Part shown: positions 36,964-47,334 of the stretch, piece by piece
Numbering within the stretch: position 1 is the first letter of the stretch
How the letters are laid out: the number at the start of each line of letters is the position of its first letter
Assembly (NCBI GenBank): GCA_963930645.1
Contig: OZ005656.1
Span: 191,036,979 to 191,100,978, forward strand
Length of the DNA: 64,000 nt
Origin: Salticus scenicus
Lineage: Eukaryota; Arthropoda; Arachnida; Araneae; Salticidae
Reading direction: 5' to 3'
Made by a program: the position numbers and the translations under genes
The notes under the pieces: model-generated
Told to the model about the DNA's origin: nothing
Seen by the model: only the letters and a program-made list of their open reading frames with translations
Database searches by the model: none

Positions 36964-37884
36964 TGAGATACTGACTCTGATCGGGAATTGGTATGATTAG
37001 CCTTTTTATACCCCTTTATCGGACCCAGATTGTTCGAGAAACTGGTCAGCCAATCAGGTTACAGCTTCCATATTTGGTGTATCGATAATAAGAATTTTCT
37101 CGCCAAAAGTCGCCAAAAAATTCGCCAAGGGAAAAAGTCTCCAAATTTGACAACAAATTCATTACTTGCCTTATTGGAGCTTTTGAATGCGTTTTTAAGG
37201 GAAAATTAGGCTGTTTTAACGCAAAAAACAGCTGGAAATACAGAAAATTAACATTTTATAACTTACTAAGCCTCTTTGAAAGAATTTCTACAGAAATAAA
37301 CAGAATTATTTACAAACTCGCAACACTATTTATATAAAACTTTGAATAACTACCACTTACTCTTTATGAAAATTATAGTGAGTGACATAAAGTTGAAGGT
37401 GGGGGGGGGGGCTGGGAGAGGCAGATGTAAAAGAAATATTTTTTTTAAACCTTCTTTTCGTTCATTTTAAAAGCCAGTTTTTTTTTTTTTTTAATCGGGC
37501 AAATTCGACATGTTTGGATAGTTGACATTTTTGATTTTGCTGAAATTTTCAGGAGATGTTTTTTATGTAAAACTAATACACACGTATTTTTTTATTTACG
37601 AAAATTTTTTTTATTTACGCGAATTTTTATTTATTTTTTTTTTTTTTTAGTTTTGGGTTCAAAGATGAAGTGCTCTGTTTCTTTACGAAAAACATACCTA
37701 TTTACAAAAGCCAATAATTTTTGCGCCAGAAGTGAACCATAGTACTGATTGTTATTTTGTATTCTCCTGTTTTCAGTTTAACTATTGGGACATAATACTT
37801 ATGGTTGACTCTTGGCGCAAAGATCAAAGGTCATTCAAAATTCTGAAAAAAAGAAAAGGAATTTTTTCTTTTCACTTTGACTCT

Positions 37885-37915
<31 letters not shown>

Positions 37916-38154
37916 AGTTTTGGGGGTCAAAGATGAAGTGCTCTGTTTCTTTACGAAAAACATACCTATTTACAAAAGCCAATAATTTTTGCGCCAGAAG
38001 TGAACCATAGTACTGATTGTTATTTTGTATTCTCCTGTTTTCAGATTAACTATTGGGACATAATACTTATGGTTGACTCTTGGCGCAAAGATCAAAGGTC
38101 ATTCAAAATTCTGAAAAAAAGAAAAGGAATTTTTTTCTTTTCACTTTGACTCTC

Positions 38155-38192
<38 letters not shown>

Positions 38193-38940
38193 GCCAGAAG
38201 GGAACCAAAAACGTATATATTTCAGGAAATACATTCTAATAATAACTATCCAAAAAAAAAATGAAATTTGTGTGCTTGACTTTTGGCGCAAAAACATATT
38301 TGACTTTGAAATTGCGAAAAATAAAAAAATGCATGACTTTGAATGTCATGTGAACAGTTATGAAATTAGTGGAAAAAGAATCCTTAAGTAAAGTATAAAC
38401 AAGATCAATTCACAAACCTATGGTAACTTACTTATTTTTATGTAATGCGGCTGTATACTTTGTGTTTTGTGGCACACGCTAAATAGGTTTTGATGCTTTA
38501 TTTCAGTTTTGATTATCATTGAATATAAAAATATTACGTCGAAATTGGTTTTATTGACTGAATTTTTATCTAAATTCTATAGGTTCTTAATAATAAAAGC
38601 TTATGTTTCACGGGTATTACGCTAAAACTAACGCCATGGCTACAAAAGTGTATTGAAATAAAGAAAATTATACAAAGATGAATTAGCAGGTGGAGAAATG
38701 TCCTCATAATTGTAACAATGTATCGAGAAAAAATAAATTTTACCCGTGATTTGAAAGAAATAACAGTAAATGATAATTTAAAAAAAAACTATGTAATTCT
38801 ATGTAAGGACCGCCAGTTGACGATTTAGTGGTTTTCTTTCTTGATCATCGCTATAAACTATCAAATTATAGTCGAAACAATCTGCTAAATTAGCCACACA
38901 TCAAAACATTGCCCTCCTTAGATAATTTGGAGCAGAGTTA

Positions 38941-39155
38941 CAGTCGGTAACAAAAGTGTCCGAACACTAACAAAAATTCTTATATCTAAAAACAGTACCC
39001 TTCATACGGTTTTGTTAAATAAATCCTTGTCGAATCCTGTTCTTAGTCAGTCTAAGAATATGATTCGACAAGGATTTATTTAACAAAACCGTATGAAGTG
39101 TACTTTTTTTACATAGGAATTTTTGCTAGTGTTCGGACACTTTTGTTACCGACTG
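38941..39155. mobile_element. Tc1-type palindromic MITE, 215 bp
   Basis: Nearly full-length palindrome. It begins 'cagtcggtaacaaaagtgtc' and ends with the inverse, flanked by TA on both sides (38939-38940 and 39156-39157). The palindrome centre lies near 39050 between two inverted copies of 'gattcgacaaggatttattt' or its close variant. TA target and CAGT ends fit the Tc1/mariner group. Confidence 0.9.
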
Positions 39156-39384
39156 TACGTTTTCAGAAGGCTCTTTGCTTCCAGCGTCAAACGCGTGAAG
39201 TGAAATTTTCGCAAATTCCATTTATAATGTGTATTGGGACCACTTAACCAGTTCACACACCAAAAATCCGCTTTCTGGGATAGTTTTGGGTAGAGTCATG
39301 CTTGGAAACATACCAATATTTTTACTTTCTTATACAAAGTATAAGGAAGTTATTTTAATCCCGATTTGTAAAGTCGATTTTGTA

Positions 39385-39500
39385 TAGTCGGTAACAAAAG
39401 TATCCGAACACTAGCAAAAATTCATATGTAAAAAAATAGAGTTAATACTGTTTTGTTAAATAAATCCTTGTCGAATCAAGCTCTTAGACAATCTCCAGTT
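39385..39500. mobile_element. Half copy of the Tc1-type MITE
   Basis: Left half only: starts 'tagtcggtaacaaaagtatc' after TA, runs through 'aaataaatccttgtcgaatc' and ends near the expected centre. It is followed by a dispersed repeat ('tctttctgtgactttctg', 'tatgaaagtcgtcg') to about 39960. Confidence 0.75.
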
Positions 39501-40034
39501 TTGTTCTTGACACAATCTACCCATTTTAGAGAAATCTACGAATTTAAACAACTTTTCGTGGCGTCTGTATTTGTGTGTGTATATTACATAACTCAATAAT
39601 GGTTGTATGTAGACTGTTTCCGAGTTCGAGATACACATACACACATACATTGCAAATTGATATATAAGTTTATTATATAATAACATCTAGTTATGCACTT
39701 CTTTTTTTTTGGTCTTTCTGTGACTTTCTGTTTTGGAGATATTTACAAAAATTAAATTATCAAAAACACAAAGATTTTTGCCACAAATGTGACCTACCGT
39801 AATAGATTTTAAAAGGACCAAATGATAGAGCCTGTAAAGATAGTATTATGAAAGTCGTCGATATTTTTGTACATAGAAAGTAATTTGTAAAGATATAAGC
39901 AGGTTCTAGTCGACGAATGCAATTTATTTCCTGAGTATTCAGGAACCAGTTAAATAAAATTATTTTTTTTATAACATATAATCAACAAGCATTTTCAAAA
40001 CCGTCATTTCTAGTACAGAAATCAAATAGATTTA

Positions 40035-40207
40035 CAGTCGGCAGCAAAATTGTTCGAGTGCTAGCAATAATTCTTATGACAAAAAAAGTACACTTAATAA
40101 TGTTTTATTAAATAAATCCTTAAGGATTTATTTAACAAAACAGTATTAAGTGCACTTCTTTTATATAGAAATTATTGCTTGCACTTGAATAATTTTGCTG
40201 CCCACTG
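40035..40207. mobile_element. Tc1-type MITE, diverged copy abutting the next
   Basis: Starts 'cagtcggcagcaaaattgtt' and ends in the inverse-like 'ttttgctgcccactg', with TA at both borders. The right TA (40208-40209) is also the left border of the MITE at 40210. The centre is shortened to 'aaatccttaaggattt'. Its ends resemble the R-block MITEs more than the 38941 copy. Confidence 0.85.
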
Positions 40208-40209
40208 TA

Positions 40210-40425
40210 CAGTCGGTAAATAAAGTGTCCGACACTAGCAAAAATTCCTATGTAAAAAAAAAAATACACTTCATACGGTTTTGTTAAATAAATCCTTATC
40301 AAATCCTGTTCTTAGACTGACTAAGAACAGGTTTCGACAAGTATTTATTTAACTAAACTGTATTAAGTGTGTACTTTTTTTACATAGAAATTTTTGCTAG
40401 TGTTCGGACACTTTTTTACCGACTG
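40210..40425. mobile_element. Tc1-type MITE sharing a TA with its neighbour
   Basis: Starts 'cagtcggtaaataaagtgtc' and ends 'gtgttcggacacttttttaccgactg'-type sequence. Same palindromic design and centre as 38941. The right border reads 'tgta', so the TA is slightly altered. Confidence 0.85.
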
Positions 40426-41747
40426 TGTACCACAAAGCAGGAATTTCCCTAATTCAGGGACAAGGATTATCTACACAGTTCGAAGTCCGAATAGAATTTG
40501 AATTCATCAAGTCATGTCGGTGGTTTATAGAATTTTCGAGGTAGTTCTACGCTAGAAACCAGTGTATTATTCTGGAAATTTTCAGAACTCTATTTCCATT
40601 AAACTTAGAGATTCCAAACTTTGGAAATCCTAAACTGCCACTTTTCGCCGCATTTGGATACCAAATTAATTAATTCGAAACTAAGTCAATCACATGTTTA
40701 ACACAAAGTATATAGCCGCATTACATAAAAGTTGAAGAAGTCACCATAGACGCATTGTTGCAATTGTGACGTCATTTCTTACGTTAAATCATCCGTCTTT
40801 CATTATTTTGTTCATTCTTATAAACCAAGGATAAAAATTTAATTATTTATGTTTATTTCAACATACTTTTGTAACTGTGACATCAGTTTTAGCGTTATCC
40901 ACGTGAAACTTGGACTTTTATAAATAAGAAGGTATTATGTTTAGATAGAAATTCAGTTAATTAAAGAATTTCGATGTAATATTTTTATATGCAGTAGTAA
41001 TCAGCACTTAAATAAAGTGATGAAAGCTATTTAGAGTGTGCCACAAAACACAAAGTATAGAGACGCATTACATAAAAAAATAAGTATAGATTTGTGAATT
41101 GATCTTGTTTCTACTTTACATAAGGCTTCTTTTTTCACTAATTACATACCAGTTTACTTCTGGTGCAAGCAGTAAATGATATTCAAAGTCATGCAACTTT
41201 CGGTTTATCGCAATTTCAAAGTCAAATATTTTTTTTGCGCCAGAAGTCAATCACACAAATTTTGTTATTTTTAGGTAGTCATCATCACAATGCATTTACT
41301 GAAATATATACCTTTGTAGTTCATTTCTGGCACAAAAACATTTCGAGGGTCAAGGTAAAAAAAAAAAAAAAAAAAAATGCAATTTTTTTAGAAATTTGAA
41401 TGACTTTTGACCTTTGCGCCAAGAGTCAACCATAAGTATTTATATCTCAATAGTTAAACTGGAAACAGGAGAATACAAAATAACTAGGAGTACTATAGTT
41501 CACTTCTGGCGCAAAAAGTACTGGCTTTCGTAAATAGGTATGTTATACGTAAAGAAACAGAAGACCTCATCTTTGACCCCTCATAACTCCCAGAATTTTT
41601 TTTTCCCTTTCTTTTTCGCAAAAATAAAAAAAACACATGTCAAATAATTTTACATGAAGAGCATATCCTGAAAATTTCAACAAATTCAAAAAATGTCAAC
41701 TATCCAAGTCTGCCCGCTTCTTAAAATAAAGGAAAAAAAAAAACTGG

Positions 41748-42563
41748 TTCTTGAAAGAATCAGGATTAAAGCTTCCTGTTACTGATAATTATTACTTACT
41801 CTTTAAAATAACTATTATTTACTCTTTTCTCTATTTAAATGAATTCTTGTGTAAATACCGCTTACTATTTAAAAAAAATTACAATGGATGTACAGGGAAA
41901 TTTCACATAAATGGTCATTATGAGGTTTATTTTTCTCGTAAATAATTCAGGTTGGTTTAAAAATATCATTTCTGAAAGTGACTTGTACATTAACTATCAT
42001 CATCCTTCTACTTTTAAAATTAAATAAGTTATAATGAAATTAAATATTTATTTTCATTTTATTGCCGATAAGGCAATATCTTAGAAAATTTGGGTTTCTC
42101 AGATTATTCAGGGGATATAGCAAGGTAGTGTATGATAATTAAAATACGATACTGACAACACTATAATTATGTCGCAAAAAATAAGAAAAAATCATCAACG
42201 CATGGAAAGGGTAGCCTAGTGCGTGGAGTATTTCAGTCTTTACTTGTGCCTGTTGATATGTCTAATTTGTTACTTTTATCCATACTATAATATAAATTCA
42301 TTAGAACAGATATGGGTAATGGAATTCAGAGAGCGTTCACCTACGACAACTACCCTTTGAATCCACACTCCATATGTTATGGATAAGAATACAGATTTTT
42401 CTTTATTGATTCAAAAATCAAAAAGTAAAACTAATTGCTTGAATAATTACAATCAGTCTTCGCAGGTAATTTTAATTTATTGAAATTTTATTCTTATTAG
42501 TCTGTGTGGTTTCAGTAGTCTTAAATCTGCTGCTCGGCTTTTACTACGTTTTGAAAATTATTA

Positions 42564-42597
<34 letters not shown>

Positions 42598-42713
42598 TTT
42601 CGTACCTAGGATGTATTTTAATTCGTGTTGAAACTTTTCAGTTGTTGGGCAATGATAGTGATTTTATATGATCTTTTATACTACTGTCCCTTAAATTTTT
42701 TTTTATTATTGGG
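41748..42713. other. G-run-array remnant and A+T-rich spacer
   Basis: 41770-41950 resembles the G-run array without its G tracts ('attacttactctttaaa', 'gtgtaaataccgcttac'), so the large inverted element split that array. 41950-42713 shows only A/T-rich sequence and a (TA)(TG) microsatellite at 42566-42597. Confidence 0.5.
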
Positions 42714-43977
42714 TTAGTGCTAAAGTTCTACCCGTTTTTGAATATGCAAATTTGCAATGGAATTGACATCACACATAACATTCTAAAAACACAAATAGTC
42801 GACCAATCAAATGTGTGGGTGCCTCACATATAAATGCATCGTGCCTCACAAGGTCAATCATTTCAAATATATATATCAGAGGGTATAACATATGGAAAGC
42901 GAGGAGAAGCATATAAGACATTGTTTGTTATACGAGTTCGATAAAAGTAGTACGGCAGCCGCAGTATGTCATAATGTTTGTCTAGTTTATGGGGAGGACG
43001 CAATAGACGAACGCGCATGTCGTTGATGGTCTCGTAAATTTTGGGAAGGAGACAGAAGCTGTCTGGATCAGGTTAAAAGTGGACGGCCATCACACGTTGG
43101 AGAAAACGATATCAAGCCATAAGGAACAACCCGAAAACAACCGTTCAAGAATTAGCGGAGACCTTCAACGTGCACCGGAAAATGGTCAAGAGACAGCTGG
43201 TTAAGTTAGGTTTACGAGAAAGTTGGATCGTTGGGTACCGCATAACCTGAAAGCTAATCAACGGGATGACCGAATCGCCACCTGTGTTTCCTTGCTTTCC
43301 CGGTACAAAAATAACCCATTCTTGACACGACTTGTGACAGGAGATGAGAAGTGGGTTATGTACCGTAACGTAAAGCGTCGTAGGACTGTGTGCCGTCTTT
43401 CTGATCCGCCTGCGTCGACTTCGAAAGCTGAACTTTATAGAAAGTGTTATTGGGTGTTATGGGATGTGCAGTAAACAATTCACTTGGAGATAATGCCCCT
43501 CAACCAAACCACCAATGCTACCTTCTACTGTCTACAGTTAGACGGGCTGCATTCAAATTTGGTAGCGAAGCGGCCAGGTCTCATAAATCGTCGCTATGTT
43601 ATCCTTCAACACGATAACGCCTGGCCACATGCTGCTGTCATCACTCTTCAAAAGTTACTGGGCTTTGGTTGGGAAGTTTTAACTCACTCTTCCTATTCTA
43701 CGGATGTGGCACCAACTGACTATCGCCTATTTCAGGCGTTGAACAATTCCTTCAGTCAAAAAACTTTGATGATCTTGATGCTTTGAAAACTGCCATCACA
43801 AACTGTTTTAACTCGAAACCGCCAAACTTTTACCGCCGTGGGATTCATTTCCTACCAGAAATCTGGCAAGAGGTCATAGATAGCAATGGGGATTATGCAC
43901 AAAAATAGGTACTGTTCATTTTGCGTTTATTTGCTCTTCTTTATAGGTAATGAAAACGGGTAGAACTTTTGCACTCA
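42714..43977 (+). mobile_element. Mariner element, inactive
   Basis: Imperfect terminal inverted repeats ('ttagtgctaaagttctaccc' at left, inverse of 'gggtagaacttttgcactca' at right) bound a ~1.26-kb unit containing one mariner transposase remnant. Length and organisation are those of a complete mariner. Downstream lie a long poly-T/poly-G tract (44026-44069) and A/T-rich DNA. Confidence 0.9.
42892..43908 (+). pseudogene. Mariner transposase (DD34D), broken
   Basis: From ATG at 42892: an N-terminal HTH region (MESEEKHIRHCLLYEFDKSS, then VYGEDAIDERAC), an in-frame TGA where a CRRW/CQRW-type sequence is usual, a frameshift near 43110, and then an open piece at 43223-43474 with the first catalytic Asp in VTGDEKWV. 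A stop ends this piece. The next piece, 43484-43786, has the second Asp in LQHDNAWPH and the third in VAPTDYRLF, with 34 residues between them. The tail (GIHFLPEIWQEV...NGDYAQK) ends at 43908. All catalytic Asp residues survive but at least three lesions prevent translation. Similarity is to the mariner family in the broad sense. Confidence 0.9.
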
Positions 43978-44022
43978 CCGAATACTTTGCTGCCATAATT
44001 GCTCCTAATAAAGATATAGATT

Positions 44023-44059
<37 letters not shown>

Positions 44060-44269
44060 GGGGGGGGGGATTTTATTTAAAATTTATTTTTAAACCTATA
44101 TTAATTTTTTAAATATCTTTTTCTTTATATATAAAGCTTCACTATTATATGTAATTGTTCATGTATAACCCTATCCACCCGTCTCAAGATGTTGTGGCCT
44201 CTGCTCGTTCTTCGTTCTATTTCTATTTCATATGTTTTAATTTTACTCTTGTTTCACATAATTTACATT

Positions 44270-44301
<32 letters not shown>

Positions 44302-45683
44302 ACACACTCACACACACACACACACATATGCGTATGCGTGTATTCAGAAGAAAAATTTAACTGAGAAATGAAAAGTGAGAAATAAAAATGAGAAAAAAAA
44401 AAAAAAAAGTTCAAGTTTCAGCTATATCAGTGTAATTTATTAATCATGAATAGAAAAATGCATTCATTTACGCTTGGAGAATTTTTGATTGATTGGTTTT
44501 AAAATTAAAAATTTTTATAGTTGTTAAGAAATGAAGAATTAATACTTTTAGAAAAAATATGTTATTTCAATTTTTTTTGATGCAGGTGTGTGTTCATTAA
44601 AGCATATACCCCCTTTAAATTATGTTTCTTGTAATAAAAATTATTTTACATTGCAGTAATACTACTTACATTTAACATTTAATAACGATTATATTGAACA
44701 ATACATGAAGAAAAGAGTAGATTTTTTAAAAATTCTATTTAATGAAAATATCATCTTTAAATAATTCAAAAATTTATATTTTGTTTGTGAACGCTCCCTT
44801 CTATTGTAAATTGTTTGTCGTTCTGTAGAGAAATATTTATATTATTTAGATTTTTGTGTCTTGTATTATTTTTGATAGACCCAAAATTAAACTTTAATGA
44901 TGCTTTTTCAGTACTTAAAAAATAACTCATGAAATTACTATAATAAAAAAAAAACTTTAACATAACATAATATCTATTTAAAAAATATTCTGATGATAAA
45001 TGCTGTTATATAACCACGAATAAAATCTGTCTCCTTGAAAACACGCAATTCTTTTAGTTTTAATTTTGTTTTAAAATATTTTATATTATAAGTATAATTA
45101 GTATCGATATTTGACAGAATTCACTCACGCATTATCGAATGGAAATAAAGTGACTTTTAGTTATTAAACCTATCCATTAAAAAAAAAAAAAAAAGTTATT
45201 GAGTACGATTTTAAAATCTGTGCTTTAATAAATATGGTACTCAGTGGTACTGAATGGCACTCATTGTTACTCAACGGTAGTTTCAAGTAAACAAACAGTA
45301 TAAAATGTTAAAGTGAATTTTCCATCCATTATTTTATTACTTTTTAAAGATGAAAAGAAAAAAAAAAGTATTTTAGATGTAGTTAAAAAAAAATAGTTAT
45401 GTGCTTTTTAAATTTAATGTTACATTTTAGAAAAAAAAAATAAATATATATATATATATATTATAAAAGCACATAGCTTACATAAAATTGGTCAAGCTGC
45501 TTTAGGTAGATTTTTAAATTAATATTTAAAAAAATTTCGCAGTTTCATAGGTGAAAACTTCAACACAAGGTTTTATCATACGTGAAAACTAAAACGCATT
45601 TTAAATACTCATCATTAAAAAAAAAATTGTTTTTTTTTTCTTTATTACCAGGGTAAAATTCTTATATTTAATGAAACAATATA
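43978..45683. other. A+T-rich spacer, nothing else recognised
   Basis: Apart from the poly-T/G tract and (CA)n run there is only simple A/T sequence, including poly-A at 44394 and 45181 and an (AT)n run at 45444. The 65-codon frame at 44766-44963 has no recognisable feature. Confidence 0.5.
44272..44327. repeat. (CA)n microsatellite
   Basis: About 25 CA units with occasional CT. The His/Thr-repeat frames at 44155-44371 are translations of this run and not genes. Confidence 0.95.
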
Positions 45684-46065
45684 TAGGGGAGACCCGTGTA
45701 CCTAGGACCGCTTTTTTTCAATGCCTCAAAACAGAGCCCTTGACCTGTTTAAAATTATCAAACTGATATATACATATCTTTAGGTCTAATAACTTCCAAT
45801 TGGGATTAATATAAATACCTAAAATAATAAATTTCGACAAATAGAAGGTTTTTGAAAAAACTTTACTCTTTGCCCTAGGAACAACACCCTCATTGTACAT
45901 GGGGCCAGACCTCATTGTAACTAGGGCCATTCTCTCAAATTTAGATTTTACTTTGTAATGAATAGAAAATAAGCATATAAACATGTATAATATATAAAAG
46001 AAACAATGTCAAGTAATATGTTTATTTATCAAGTTATTGCCTTAATTTGAAACACGAAATTTTTC

Positions 46066-46104
<39 letters not shown>

Positions 46105-46349
46105 TTGGGATATTCTAACAGAACGTTTCTTTTTTTTTTCTGGGGTGTCTCATGGATTTCTCGATCTCTCTGGATTTCGGTCACAACTTTTCTTTTATGT
46201 GAGAGGTTTTGCTTTAGGTAAAGGTTTTGCTTAGGTTCATACCTGTTAAAGCATGACACACGAAAACATGTTAGATGTTGAAGATTTCGAAATTTTAACA
46301 GGTCACGAAACAGAGATATCCAGTTCTATCATTGTTGGTTCACTTTCTT

Positions 46350-46358
46350 CCTGAAAAA

Positions 46359-46394
<36 letters not shown>

Positions 46395-46616
46395 GAGGGA
46401 TCTTGTCTTTCAGTCACATTTGAACTTATAAATTTATCCTTAGTAATTGTGTTTTGATTCATCGGCCATATGCCGGATACAGGAAAGCGTGGTAGAATGT
46501 TTACAGGAGTAAGGGCCGACGGATAGGACTTGCCAACATTTTCAGCAACGTCATATATAGTGATTGGTTTACCAGGGTTTGCCAGCATCCAATTACTACA
46601 GACTGCACTGTATTTC
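46350..46616 (-). pseudogene. Tigger/pogo transposase C-terminal remnant
   Basis: Minus-strand reading gives a YSAVCSNWMLANPGKP-type phrase followed by ITIYDVAENVGKSYP, then VSGIWPMNQN and FISSNVTERQ. This is the usual order in the C-terminal region of pogo/Tigger DDE transposases (NPGK..TIYDIA...FR.TGIYPFN...F..S.VT.R). A poly-Lys tract (46362-46392) has expanded inside it. A second Lys-rich piece at 46029-46259 probably is the further C-terminus. The catalytic triad is not present. Confidence 0.75.
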
Positions 46617-46913
46617 TTAACACTTTCGCGACCGCTGGCGTAGATTCACGACATTTGAAAATATAAAACTCCACCAGTGGGCGCTTCTTTTGCAATTTAT
46701 ATGTTATTTGTTTCTTAAAAATATACATAATATTCATATTTGTACAATCAGTATACTACGAATGCAAATACTTTGATTAGAGAGAGTATGGTTATAATGC
46801 ATATCCATTTATACGGAAAATTTTGTTTTGAAAAATCGTAATTTATGTGAAAAACGCCCACAGACGGACCTTACTGTCAGAAAGACAAAAACATGCGGTT
46901 GCGAAAGTGTTAA
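46617..46913. mobile_element. piggyBac-type MITE (TTAA) nested in the Tigger element
   Basis: A 289-bp element (46621-46909) with inverted ends 'cactttcgcgaccgctgg' and the inverse of 'catgcggttgcgaaagtg', flanked on both sides by TTAA (46617-46620 and 46910-46913). TTAA target duplication is diagnostic of piggyBac-type insertion. Non-coding, A/T-rich interior. Confidence 0.85.
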
Positions 46914-47334
46914 AAGTCCAAGCACACTGGCCTTAAGTACAAGGCAGCTATGTGGCCCTAGGTACATGTTTTGGTAATTTCCTTCAAAATGATGTCCACT
47001 AAAAAATCCACAGGCAGAGAGGACTAATTAAATATCTGATTTATTGTTCAATATAAAAAGCAAAATTATACACTAGAAATGAAAGAAAAATATTTGACTT
47101 GCCTTTGTAAAACTGCAAAAGAGATGAGCTGTAAAATTTTACTTCAAGCGATGTAAGTTCGTTTTCTACGTGTAACTTGTCAAAACTTTCTCCTCAAATA
47201 TTCCAAAGTAGTTGTAAAAGTAGCAATTGGTGTTGTTACTTGCCAAATTGATTATTAAAACTTAAAATTAGATATTCAAATGAAATGGGGTGGCCCTAGA
47301 TACATGATGGCCCTAGGTACACGTGTCTCCCCTA

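Larger units (their letters stand above)
32748..37325 (-). mobile_element. Old, decayed Gypsy-type LTR element (Gag-integrase family)
   Basis: Minus-strand element of the same family as 56608-61102. LTRs lie at about 32748-33328 (missing its outer ~10 bp) and 36275-37325 (enlarged by a foldback insertion). A primer-binding site is at 36254-36270 and a purine-rich tract, read on the minus strand, is just inside 33329. The body is collinear with the young copy, including a direct Gag-to-integrase transition without protease, reverse transcriptase or RNase H. The target-site array resumes at 37326 with some bases lost at the left side, so the duplication is not recoverable. Confidence 0.85.
37474..41747. 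mobile_element. 4.3-kb element with ~1.0-1.25-kb inverted arms
   Basis: The ends read 'ccag' plus poly-T at left (37474) and its inverse at right (ending 41747), followed inwards by matching 'gcgggca...ttggatagttgac' segments. The left arm (to about 38720) and right arm (from about 40745) match in inverse order over many landmarks: the 'ttggcgcaaagatcaaaggtc' motif, 'ttacgaaaaacatacctatt', 'tttgtgttttgtggcacac' and 'cacgggtattacgctaaaac'. In the left arm a ~266-bp subunit is tandemly duplicated (37651-37916 and 37917-38178). The centre holds nested MITEs and dispersed-repeat fragments, and no transposase. Poly-Lys or poly-Phe frames here come from homopolymers. The superfamily is unknown; long arms recall foldback or MULE-type elements. 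Confidence 0.75.
45684..47334 (-). mobile_element. pogo/Tigger-type element, degenerate
   Basis: Inverted ends 'taggggagac(c)cgtgtacctagg' (left) and the inverse of 'cctaggtacacgtgtctcccc' (right) are flanked by TA (45682-45683 and 47335-47336). Internal repeats of 'ggccctaggtacatg' lie near both ends (46970, 47291, 47310). The interior keeps only the C-terminal part of a Tigger-like transposase on the minus strand, so most of the gene has been deleted. A piggyBac-type MITE is nested at 46621-46909. Confidence 0.8.

Noticed and set aside
37732..38391. Frames ending in poly-Phe or poly-Lys
   Set aside because: Caused by long T/A tracts in the inverted-repeat element; broken differently in the duplicated subunit.
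44155..44371. His/Thr-repeat frames
   Set aside because: Translation of a (CA)n microsatellite.
45718..45984. 88-codon minus-strand frame at the Tigger left end
   Set aside because: Overlaps the inverted end and subterminal repeats of the element; no domain.
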